A DNA stretch of 6,812 nucleotides. Origin: an uncultured Candidatus Nemicrothrix sp. GTDB lineage: Bacteria > Actinomycetota > Acidimicrobiia > Acidimicrobiales > Acidimicrobilacustridaceae. Below the pieces are notes generated by a model. That model saw only the letters and a program-made list of their open reading frames with translations. It did not search any database and was not told the DNA's origin. A program made the position numbers and the translations under genes. This document shows, in pieces, positions 1-5,880 of the stretch. The first letter of the stretch is position 1; every line of letters starts with the position of its first letter. The DNA lies in NCBI GenBank assembly GCA_903827085.1, contig CAIKHC010000052.1, forward strand, positions 1-6,812, read 5' to 3'.

Positions 1-221
1 AGAATCGAAACAGCCCGAAGTGGGGCAGTGTTGGACTCGCGGCGGTCAGGATTGGTGATGAGGAGCGGAATGACGAGCAAGCCTTCAAGCGCTGGCAAAA
101 GCCAACGAGGTCCGACGATCAGCGTGGCCGGGAGGAAGAGGTACAGCCCAAGCGCGGCGACAAGAGCAAGTGCTGCGGGCCAACGGGGTTCATGGTGTTT
201 GGATCCCCGCATGGCTGCCAT
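1..221 (-). CDS. Uncharacterised integral membrane protein, 5' part only (runs off left edge)
   Basis: An open reading frame starts with ATG at 221-219 on the minus strand and stays open to base 1, giving 73 residues of an unfinished protein. It begins MAAMRGSKHHEPRWP, a short basic and polar head, followed by a hydrophobic stretch at about residues 16-36 and a second at about 39-57. A loop with NPDRRES then follows. This looks like a multi-pass membrane protein with a cytoplasmic N-terminus. The start codon overlaps the stop of the upstream yccF-like gene by one base (TGATG), which argues for translational coupling. A second in-frame ATG lies at 212-210, and neither start has a clear Shine-Dalgarno. 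The charged head followed by helices resembles uncharacterised actinobacterial membrane proteins, but I cannot name the family or a function. The hydrophobic reading frame and the coupled start are the support for this being real. Confidence 0.65.
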   Translation of the reverse strand, partial: MAAMRGSKHHEPRWPAALALVAALGLYLFLPATLIVGPRWLLPALEGLLVIPLLITNPDRRESNTAPLRAVSI

Positions 222-616
222 CAGACGTACGTGGCAGAGGGTCCGTTTGTGCGAACAATTACTCGGCCGAATGGCCATAGCGCGAGCGTCGAGAGTTTGA
301 ACGCTTGAATACCGAACGGAATGCCGATGATGGTGATGCACAGGAGTGCTCCGGCAATGAGATGGGCGAGAAAGATTCCCCACCCGACCAGCACGAGCCA
401 GATGAGGTTGAAGATGATTTCAAGCAGTCCGCCTGACCCCGTCATCGCCGCAGTCCTCCCGAACGGCCAAAGAGCGAGCCCGGCCAACTTGAACGACTGA
501 ATGCCGAAGGGGATGCCGATGATGGTGATGCACATCACCAGACCACCAATCGCATAGCCCATCGCGAGCCAGATGCCGGCGAGGATGAACCAGAGGATGT
601 TGCCGATCGTGCGCAT
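221..616 (-). CDS. YccF-family (DUF307) inner-membrane protein
   Basis: This encodes a 131-residue protein built from two copies of the same unit. The first copy, about residues 29-54, contains CITIIGIPFGIQSFKLAGL then ALWPFGR. The second, residues 93-118, contains CITIIGIPFGIQAFKLSTL then ALWPFGR. The exact spacing is 64 residues. Each unit is preceded by hydrophobic helices (about 5-27 and 66-90). The paired IGIPFG...ALWPFG pattern is the signature of the YccF/DUF307 family, and the length is normal for it. The family lies in the cytoplasmic membrane and its biochemical role is not established. The gene lies 75 bases downstream of murA on the same strand and overlaps the next membrane gene by one base. 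The ATG at 616-614 opens right at the conserved N-terminal helix (RTIGNILWF), so the start is well placed. There is no clear Shine-Dalgarno; a TAGCGT box ends six bases before the ATG, so translation may be leaderless. Confidence 0.9.
   Translation of the reverse strand: MRTIGNILWFILAGIWLAMGYAIGGLVMCITIIGIPFGIQSFKLAGLALWPFGRTAAMTGSGGLLEIIFNLIWLVLVGWGIFLAHLIAGALLCITIIGIPFGIQAFKLSTLALWPFGRVIVRTNGPSATYV
321..534. repeat. 22-base exact direct repeat inside the yccF-like gene (321-342 and 513-534)
   Basis: The same 22 bases occur at 321-342 and 513-534, 192 bases (64 codons) apart, so both copies are in the same reading frame. On the minus strand they encode the CITIIGI stretch of each YccF unit. 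The flanking bases differ. The repeat therefore reflects the internal duplication of the family plus conserved codon choice, and is not a separate element. Confidence 0.85.
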
Positions 617-622
617 CCCGGC

Positions 623-630
623 ACGCTACC
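623..630 (-). promoter_or_regulatory. Candidate -10 box (GGTAGCGT) before the yccF-like gene
   Basis: On the minus strand GGTAGCGT is followed by six bases and then the ATG at 616. TAGCGT fits the TAnnnT form of actinobacterial -10 boxes, and the distance would place the transcript start at or very near the start codon, as in leaderless genes. No -35 box is recognisable. The motif is also inside a 5-bp inverted repeat (CCCGG 617-621 with CCGGG 629-633, 7-base loop), which may be chance. If real, yccF has its own promoter in the 75-base gap after murA. Confidence 0.35.
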
Positions 631-691
631 GGGCGGGTCGCTCTCGGACGGGTGATCCGGTCAGTCGTTGCTGTCTGCCCCGGCGCGCGAC

Positions 692-2023
692 TTATCGGTG
701 TTCGACGCCGACCGCAGACAACTTGCTGCGGAAATCGGCATATCCGCGGTCGAGAAGGTCGACACCGTGAATCAGGCTTTCGCCGTCGGCAGCTGCAGCC
801 GCAATCACATAAGAGAAGCCGGCACGAAGATCGGGGACAACAAGTTCGGCGCCATGCAATTTGGTAGGGCCGACGACGACTGCGGAATGGCGGTGGTTGG
901 CGGCACCGAATCGGCACCGCGTTGGTCCGAGGCATTCAGTGAACACCTGGATCTGTGCGCCGAGACTACGAAGCGCGTCGGTGTAGCCGAGGCGATCTTC
1001 GTACACGGTTTCGTGCACAACGCTGACACCGTCAGCCTGCGTGAGGGCAGTAACGAATGGCGATTGCCAGTCAGTCATGAAGCCAGGGTGGACATCGGTT
1101 TCGAGTGCCAACGGGCGCAGCATTCGTCGAGCCCGACCGAACGTGAGCGTGTCGCCCTCGGCATCGATCTTGAAGTCACCGCCGGCTCGTCGGTACATAT
1201 TCAAGAAGGTTGAAAGAAGCTGTTGCTGGACGCCGTGAACGGTGATGGTTCCGCCAGTGGCGAGGGCGAGCGATGCCCAAGATGCCGCCTCAAGGCGGTC
1301 GCCGATGACTCGGTGTTCAAAGCCGCCAAGTTCAGCGACCCCTGTGACACGAATGGTTCGGTTTGGTTCTACCGAAATGATTGCGCCCATCTTCTGCAGC
1401 ACGGCAATGAGGTCGAGAATCTCGGGTTCGATCGCTGCATTCGACAGTTCGGAGTCGCCTTCGGCGAGCACCGACGCGAAGAGGAATTGTTCGGTAGCGC
1501 CGACACTGGGGAAGGGGAGTTCGATACGTGCGCCGCGCATGCGATCGACGTTCAGCTCGATGATGTCCTCGCGGTGCACATCGCGAGCGCCAAAGGCCCG
1601 CAGCACATTGAGATGGAAATCGACCGGGCGTGGTCCGATCGAACAACCGCCGGGAGCAGCGACGACGGCGTGACCCGTGCGATGAAGTGAGACTGCAGTC
1701 GTCAGGACCGGGATGCGTGAGGCGGCGTGGAGACGCATGACGTCCTCGTCGGACAACGCACGGAAATCATGGGCAGTAATGATGACGCTGTCGTTCTCGT
1801 GGACGACCGTTCCACCAGCAATGCTGATGAGTTCATCGACGACAGCGATGTCAGTGATGGCTGCGATGTTGGTGAGGCGGCAGGGCTCAACAGTGAGCAG
1901 TGCGGCGACCATTGCCTTGGGCAACGCGTTCTTTGATCCGCGAACGTGGATCTCGCCGTCGACGGGTTGGCCGCCGCGCACGAGCATCGTGTCGGGAAGA
2001 TCGGAGGTCGGGGGGATGGCCAT
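692..2023 (-). CDS. murA: MurA-family UDP-N-acetylglucosamine 1-carboxyvinyltransferase
   Basis: This enzyme transfers enolpyruvate from PEP to UDP-GlcNAc in the cytoplasm, the first committed step of peptidoglycan synthesis. The 443-residue product has the two-lobed EPSP-synthase fold signatures in order. GSKNALP carries Lys31-Asn32 (K22/N23 of E. coli MurA). Arg103 lies 24 residues before the active-site Cys, matching R91. PGGCSIGPRPVDFH carries Cys127 (C115) and Arg132 (R120). PSVGATEQFLFASVLAEG follows at 172-189, then DVHPGFMTDWQ with Asp318 (D305 equivalent), and DLRAG with Arg400 near the C-terminus. The length is slightly above the usual ~420. ATG at 2023 was chosen: the frame stays open upstream to 2392, but that part is antisense to argS and low in complexity. 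An ATG at 1987 (MLVRGG) is an alternative. AGGG lies only three bases before the chosen ATG. The sequence around residues 97-118 diverges from textbook MurA, so a MurA paralogue is possible. The gene is divergent from argS. Confidence 0.9.
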   Translation of the reverse strand: MAIPPTSDLPDTMLVRGGQPVDGEIHVRGSKNALPKAMVAALLTVEPCRLTNIAAITDIAVVDELISIAGGTVVHENDSVIITAHDFRALSDEDVMRLHAASRIPVLTTAVSLHRTGHAVVAAPGGCSIGPRPVDFHLNVLRAFGARDVHREDIIELNVDRMRGARIELPFPSVGATEQFLFASVLAEGDSELSNAAIEPEILDLIAVLQKMGAIISVEPNRTIRVTGVAELGGFEHRVIGDRLEAASWASLALATGGTITVHGVQQQLLSTFLNMYRRAGGDFKIDAEGDTLTFGRARRMLRPLALETDVHPGFMTDWQSPFVTALTQADGVSVVHETVYEDRLGYTDALRSLGAQIQVFTECLGPTRCRFGAANHRHSAVVVGPTKLHGAELVVPDLRAGFSYVIAAAAADGESLIHGVDLLDRGYADFRSKLSAVGVEHR

Positions 2024-2137
2024 TGGCCCTTGATGGTAGGGCGCAACGGTCCAAGCGACAGCACTGGTGGTCCGGGGTCGGGTGCGACACGCTGACATCG
2101 CAATCGAAACTGGGCGCGAGGGCAAAGGGGTCGCGGG

Positions 2138-2161
2138 GGTAGGGTTCGACGGTTCCCTACC
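2138..2161. repeat. Perfect 7-bp inverted repeat GGTAGGG/CCCTACC in the argS leader
   Basis: GGTAGGG (2138-2144) pairs with CCCTACC (2155-2161) across a 10-base loop. It lies 31 bases before the argS GTG and 16 before its ribosome binding site. It could be an operator dyad or an RNA hairpin. No T-run follows, so it is not a typical intrinsic terminator. The left arm also contains the TAGGGT -10 candidate; if that box is used, only the right arm would be transcribed and a DNA-level operator is the more likely reading. Confidence 0.45.
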
Positions 2162-2177
2162 GCCTGCCCACCCGCCC

Positions 2178-2183
2178 GGAGAG
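2178..2183 (+). promoter_or_regulatory. Ribosome binding site of argS (GGAGAG)
   Basis: GGAGAG lies nine bases before GTG at 2193-2195. It is the clearest Shine-Dalgarno in the window and decides the argS start in favour of this GTG over the in-frame ATG at 2067, whose extra 42 residues are not ArgS-like. Confidence 0.75.
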
Positions 2184-2192
2184 ACCTCCTCA

Positions 2193-3800
2193 GTGATTCG
2201 CGACACCCTCGCCACCGCCCTGCGATCGGCTTTGTCGACCCTCGAAATCTCGCCGATCCCCGAATCGGTGCATCTTGAGCGCCCTGCCCGGCGCGAGCAT
2301 GGCGATTGGTCGTCGAATATCGCCCTCGCGACCGCCAAAGCCGCAGGCTGGAATCCACGTGAGCTTGCCGGACGCATGGCCGAGATCATCAACGCGGACC
2401 TTCCGGCTCACGTCACTTCCGTAGAAATCGCTGGTCCCGGTTTCGTGAACTTCCGATTGGCCGACTCTTGGCTGCATGACGTGCTTGTCGACGTCGAAAC
2501 ATCTGGCGTCGCGAACTACGCCCGGACTACGACGGGTGATGGCACCAAGGTTTTGCTCGAGTTTGTGAGTGCCAATCCCACGGGCCCGTTGCACGCTGGC
2601 CACGGGCGTGGTGCCGCCTACGGCGACTCACTTGCTCGGATTCTTGAACGATGCGGCTTCGACGTTGATCGCGAGAACTACCTCAACGATCGCGGAACGC
2701 AGATGCAGTTGTTTGTTGCATCGCTGATCGCACGACGTGACGGCATGCCGCTGCCCGAAGGTGGTTACCAGGGCGAGTACATCGTTGAGTGGGCTGCCGA
2801 AATGCCCGCCGATGCCGACGTGTTTGAGTGGGGCGAAGACCGAGCGGTCGCCGATCATCGGCTCACTCTCAGTCGGATGAATGTCGAATTCGATAATTGG
2901 TTCAGTGAGAAGTCGATGGTTGCGTCTGGTGTCATCGATGTGACGCTGGTTGATCTTCGTGAACGTGGCGTTGTCTATGACGAAGGCGGAGCCGTTTGGC
3001 TTCGCTCCACCGATTACGGCGATGACAAAGATCGCGTGCTCGTCAAGAGCGACGGCGAGTTCACCTACTTGCTTCCCGATATCGCGTATCACCGCGACAA
3101 GTTCTCTCGTGGCTACGACCTTCTCATCGATGTGTGGGGAGCCGACCATCACGGTTATGTGCCGCGCATGAAAGCAGCGATGCAGTCGCTTGGACACGAT
3201 CCCTCAGAACTCGAATGCGCCATCATTCAGCTGGTCAATCTGCTCAAAGGTGGCGAACCCGTTCGCTTCTCGAAGCGTGCTGGCGACATCGTCGAACTCT
3301 CCGAGGTTCTCGACGAAGTTGGAGCCGATGCGGCCCGACTCACCTATCTGCTTCAGTCCATCGATTCGACGCAGACATTTGATTACGACGTCGTCAAGAG
3401 CCGGGCGATGGATAACCCCGTGTATTACGTGCAAATGGCGTATGCCCGCATTCAGTCCATCTTTCGCGTCGCAGCCGAGCGAAGTGTTGCAATCTTGCCG
3501 TTGGCTCAGGTCGATCTTTCACTTCTCACCCATGAGCGCGAACTCGATGTGCTTCGTGCGCTCTCTGAACTTCCCGACACGGTGTCAACAGCGGCAACTG
3601 ATCGCGCTCCGCATCGGATCGCTACGTGGGTGCGCGAACTCGCTGGTGCAGTGCACGGCTTCTACCACGACTGTTATGTGATGGGCGATGGCGTCTCTGC
3701 CGAACTCACCCAAGCCCGCTTGCATCTTGTTGAATCCGCATCGGTTGGTCTCGCAATCGGTCTCGACCTGTTGGGCGTCAGCGCGCCTGACCAGATGTGA
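2193..3800 (+). CDS. argS: Arginyl-tRNA synthetase
   Basis: This cytoplasmic class I synthetase charges tRNA-Arg with arginine using ATP. The 535-residue product has the full family layout. An N-terminal Add-1 domain includes EHGDWSSNIA (35-44) and NPREL. The HIGH motif is present as SANPTGPLHAGH (126-137), with YLNDRGTQ following at 163-170. GADHHGYVPRMKAA lies at 316-329. A KMSKS-like loop, RFSKRAG, is at 358-364. The C-terminal DALR anticodon-binding domain starts with YVQMAYARI (412-420) and ends LLGVSAPDQM, a typical ArgS ending. The length is close to the usual ~550. Many ArgRS lack a canonical KMSKS; this one keeps SK followed by R. The GTG start at 2193 follows a good Shine-Dalgarno. 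It is the first gene of the plus-strand cluster, and lysA begins seven bases after its stop. Coupling of argS to lysA is typical of actinobacteria; in Corynebacterium the pair is co-transcribed and responds to arginine and lysine. Confidence 0.97.
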   Translation: MIRDTLATALRSALSTLEISPIPESVHLERPARREHGDWSSNIALATAKAAGWNPRELAGRMAEIINADLPAHVTSVEIAGPGFVNFRLADSWLHDVLVDVETSGVANYARTTTGDGTKVLLEFVSANPTGPLHAGHGRGAAYGDSLARILERCGFDVDRENYLNDRGTQMQLFVASLIARRDGMPLPEGGYQGEYIVEWAAEMPADADVFEWGEDRAVADHRLTLSRMNVEFDNWFSEKSMVASGVIDVTLVDLRERGVVYDEGGAVWLRSTDYGDDKDRVLVKSDGEFTYLLPDIAYHRDKFSRGYDLLIDVWGADHHGYVPRMKAAMQSLGHDPSELECAIIQLVNLLKGGEPVRFSKRAGDIVELSEVLDEVGADAARLTYLLQSIDSTQTFDYDVVKSRAMDNPVYYVQMAYARIQSIFRVAAERSVAILPLAQVDLSLLTHERELDVLRALSELPDTVSTAATDRAPHRIATWVRELAGAVHGFYHDCYVMGDGVSAELTQARLHLVESASVGLAIGLDLLGVSAPDQM

Positions 3801-3807
3801 GCATTCG

Positions 3808-5079
3808 ATGAACGCGCTTCCACTGTCATTGCTTCCCGATACCGCCACGATTGGCGACAAAGGCCAACTCATCATTGGTGGCTGCGACACCCTTGAACTC
3901 GCGGAGCAGTTCGGAACTCCGCTGTTTGTCTACGACGAAGCGCATCTGCGTGCGCGTTGTCGTGAAGCTGTTGCCGCTTTTGGTATCGGTGTGAATTTCG
4001 CAACGAAGGCATTCCTTTGTAAGGCAATGGCTCGGCTTGCTGCCGAAGAAGGCTGCAACCTCGATGTTTCAACCGGTGGCGAGTATCACGTCGCACGATC
4101 TGCGGGTGTGCCCGCCGATCGCCTTGTTCTTCACGGAAACAACAAAAGCATCGCCGAACTTCGAACCGCAATGTCCGAAGGTATCGGCCGCATCATCATC
4201 GATTCCTTCGACGAGATCGACCGCATCGAAGCGCTCGTCGCTGAGGGACTAGCAGTTCCGAAAGCGCTGATTCGTGTCACCCCGGGCGTCGAGGCACATA
4301 CGCATGAGTTCGTGCGCACCGGTCAGGACGATTCCAAATTTGGTTTCGGCCTCGCAAGCGGCCAGGCCGATGCGGCAGTTCTTCGCGCGAATGCTTCTCC
4401 TGCAATCGATCTTGTCGGACTCCATGCACACATCGGTTCACAGGTTTTCGATGCAGAGTTCTTTGAAATGGCGATCGAGGTCATGGCGCCGTTCGTGCAG
4501 AAACATGGTTTGCCAGAGTTCTCCGTTGGCGGGGGACTCGGCGTTGCATACGTGGCGGGCGAAGAATCGGATTCGATCACCGAATGGGGTGCAGTTGTAA
4601 AGGCTGCGTGCGCAACCGCAGGCATTGACGCACACGTCACGGCGGAGCCGGGCCGCGCACTCGTGGCTCAAGCAGCAGTCACCCTCTATTCGGTGGGGAC
4701 CATTAAAGACATTCCTGAAATTCGCACGTATGTCTCTGTCGATGGCGGTATGAGCGATAACCCTCGGCCGGTTCTTTATGGCAGCGGTTACGAGGCGTTC
4801 CTTCCGCGAGAAGTTGGCGCCAATCGCGATCGCGTCGTCACCGTGGTGGGGAAGCATTGTGAATCTGGCGACATCCTTGTGCGCGATGCAGTCGTTCCTT
4901 CAGACCTAGTTGTGGGAGACATCCTCGCGACGCCAGTGACTGGTGCTTACGGGCACTCCATGGGATCCAACTACAACAAGGTCACCCGACCTGCGGTTGT
5001 TTTCGTTGCCGACGGTAAAGCCCGCCTCGTTGTTCGTCGCGAAACTCTCGACGACCTCCTTCTCCTTGAAGTCGACTGA
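3808..5079 (+). CDS. lysA: Diaminopimelate decarboxylase
   Basis: This PLP-dependent fold-type III enzyme removes CO2 from meso-diaminopimelate to give L-lysine, the last step of lysine synthesis in the cytoplasm. In the 423-residue product, PLFVYDE (38-44) leads into the barrel. The PLP-binding lysine is Lys67 in NFATKAFLC. HAHIGSQ is at 206-212, the glycine-rich phosphate loop GGGLG at 241-245, and EPGRALV at 280-286. CESGD (351-355) holds the Cys that completes the partner subunit's active site. GAYGHSMGSNYNK (379-391) holds the conserved Tyr381. All key residues and the usual length are present. ATG at 3808 was chosen because it starts seven bases after the argS stop; the frame is open further upstream, but only within argS. 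There is no strong Shine-Dalgarno (GTGAG nearby), so coupling to argS translation is likely. It is followed eight bases later by a TSUP permease, which is unusual for this cluster. Confidence 0.97.
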   Translation: MNALPLSLLPDTATIGDKGQLIIGGCDTLELAEQFGTPLFVYDEAHLRARCREAVAAFGIGVNFATKAFLCKAMARLAAEEGCNLDVSTGGEYHVARSAGVPADRLVLHGNNKSIAELRTAMSEGIGRIIIDSFDEIDRIEALVAEGLAVPKALIRVTPGVEAHTHEFVRTGQDDSKFGFGLASGQADAAVLRANASPAIDLVGLHAHIGSQVFDAEFFEMAIEVMAPFVQKHGLPEFSVGGGLGVAYVAGEESDSITEWGAVVKAACATAGIDAHVTAEPGRALVAQAAVTLYSVGTIKDIPEIRTYVSVDGGMSDNPRPVLYGSGYEAFLPREVGANRDRVVTVVGKHCESGDILVRDAVVPSDLVVGDILATPVTGAYGHSMGSNYNKVTRPAVVFVADGKARLVVRRETLDDLLLLEVD

Positions 5080-5095
5080 GACAACTGGTGTCGAC
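5071..5095. repeat. GTCGAC inverted repeat spanning the lysA stop and the permease start
   Basis: GTCGAC at 5071-5076 and again at 5090-5095 can pair as a 6-bp stem with a 13-base loop. The lysA TGA (5077-5079) lies in the loop. The permease GTG (5088-5090) spans the loop/stem border, with its last base in the stem. In mRNA the stem would partly mask the permease start until ribosomes ending lysA open it. Each arm is itself a palindrome, so chance is possible. Confidence 0.4.
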
Positions 5096-5819
5096 GTCTG
5101 AATTCGTTCTCATCGGACTAGCAGTTCTCTTCTCCTCGTTGATACAGACAGTCACCGGGTTTGGGTTTTCGCTGCTTGCTGTACCGATCATGTCGATGGC
5201 GGTTCCGACCGAGTTGGCAGTTGTGATCGCGGCAACCTTGAGCACGTTTACGAGCGGCGGACAGGCTTGGACTGAACGCCACCACGGAGATAGGCCCACC
5301 ATTAAGCGGCTTGTGCTCTCGGCATTTGTCGGGATGCCATTGGGTCTTGTCATCCTCACATTTGCGACGTCTCAGCAACTCAAGATCGGTCTCGCTGCGG
5401 TGATCATTGTGTTCCTGATTGTGAATCTTCGGGGTTTCAGGCTTGAGCACGCGAGCATGCCGGTCGATCTTGGCGCTGGATTCGTTGCCGGAGTTTTGAG
5501 TACGTCGTTGTCAACCAATGGGCCGCCCTTAGTGATGGCACTACACGCCCGACACTTCACTCCGCAGGTTTTCCGAGGCACGATCTCTTCGGTACTCGTC
5601 TCAATCAGCGTCGTGTCGTTGGCGCTGTTTGCCGCCACTGGCCACTTCACGACCGACGTCGCGTGGTCTCTCCTCGTGGCGGGCCCGGCCTTGGTGGTGG
5701 GTTTCTTTCTTGGTCACAGGATCCGCGGCCATATTGATCCGGCCCGATTCCGTGGGTTGGTCACGCTTTTGCTGGCCGTGACGGCGTTGGTGACCATCGT
5801 CAGCGTCATCGCTGCCTAG
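5088..5819 (+). CDS. TSUP (TauE/SafE) family membrane permease
   Basis: This encodes a 243-residue, very hydrophobic protein with about eight membrane helices (roughly 6-26, 40-57, 74-93, 97-114, 127-147, 166-184, 191-209, 222-242). The first half-repeat carries QTVTGFGFSLLAVP (20-33) and the second carries STNGPPLVMAL (142-152), the paired signatures of the TSUP/TauE family. The length matches the family (~250). Known members carry sulfite, sulfoacetate, taurine-derived sulfur compounds or other organic anions across the cytoplasmic membrane. The substrate here cannot be read from sequence. The start is GTG at 5088, eight bases after lysA, with no clear Shine-Dalgarno, so coupled translation is likely. 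It sits between lysA and hom, where most actinobacteria have no such gene. A link to sulfur use in methionine synthesis, or export of an amino-acid-related acid, is inference only. Confidence 0.88.
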   Translation: MSTSEFVLIGLAVLFSSLIQTVTGFGFSLLAVPIMSMAVPTELAVVIAATLSTFTSGGQAWTERHHGDRPTIKRLVLSAFVGMPLGLVILTFATSQQLKIGLAAVIIVFLIVNLRGFRLEHASMPVDLGAGFVAGVLSTSLSTNGPPLVMALHARHFTPQVFRGTISSVLVSISVVSLALFAATGHFTTDVAWSLLVAGPALVVGFFLGHRIRGHIDPARFRGLVTLLLAVTALVTIVSVIAA

Positions 5820-5854
5820 GTCGCTCCCTTTCGTGAAACTCCGTCGGGGCCCGT

Positions 5855-5865
5855 GGCGCAGCGCC
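5855..5865. repeat. Short palindrome GGCGCAGCGCC before hom
   Basis: GGCGC-A-GCGCC is a perfect dyad lying directly against the GGTAGCCT box of the hom upstream region. It would form only a 4-bp stem with a 3-base loop as RNA. It has no T-run, so it is not an intrinsic terminator; a protein-binding dyad next to the promoter is possible but unproven. Confidence 0.25.
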
Positions 5866-5873
5866 GGTAGCCT
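5866..5873 (+). promoter_or_regulatory. Candidate -10 box (GGTAGCCT) before hom
   Basis: TAGCCT (5868-5873) fits TAnnnT and is followed by exactly seven bases and then the GTG at 5881, the geometry of leaderless actinobacterial promoters. The same GGTAGC-T word lies six bases before the yccF-like start. No -35 box is recognisable. It suggests hom may have a promoter of its own besides read-through from argS-lysA. Confidence 0.4.
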
Positions 5874-5880
5874 CTCCGCC

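Larger units (their letters stand above)
2024..2192. promoter_or_regulatory. Divergent murA/argS intergenic region
   Basis: These 169 bases separate the murA start (minus) from the argS start (plus), so both promoters should lie here. The region is G-rich on the plus strand. Visible elements are GGTAGGG at 2035-2041 (+), 2138-2144 (+) and 2155-2161 (-), a TAGGGT -10 candidate for argS at 2140-2145, and a TACCAT candidate for murA on the minus strand at 2038-2033, nine bases before its ATG. No convincing -35 hexamers were found. No T-box consensus (GGTGGTACCGCG-like) is present before argS. Confidence 0.6.

Noticed and set aside
420..935. 171-residue Arg/Pro/Cys-rich minus-strand frame
   Set aside because: It overlaps both murA and the yccF-like gene out of frame; its composition is typical of a frame shadow.
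668..1690. Long plus-strand frames opposite murA (668-1213 and 1223-1690)
   Set aside because: They are antisense shadows of murA, which has clear catalytic motifs; the translations show no recognisable domain and no start signals.
2141..2158. tRNA T-arm-like string AGGGTTCGAC...CCCT
   Set aside because: The loop is too long for a T-arm and no acceptor, D or anticodon arms are found around it.
2024..2192. T-box or other riboswitch before argS
   Set aside because: The conserved T-box sequence is absent and the leader from the likely promoter is only about 40 bases.
2024..2392. N-terminal extension of the murA frame to an ATG at 2392
   Set aside because: The extra 123 residues have no MurA similarity, are Arg/Ser/Pro rich and run antisense to the argS coding start; the MurA fold begins just after 2023.
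2628..3197. 189-residue minus-strand frame opposite argS
   Set aside because: It lies wholly within argS, and its protein shows no family pattern; such frames are common opposite G+C-rich genes.
5820..5880. Intrinsic terminator between the permease and hom
   Set aside because: GGCGCAGCGCC is present but the stem is very short and no T-run follows.
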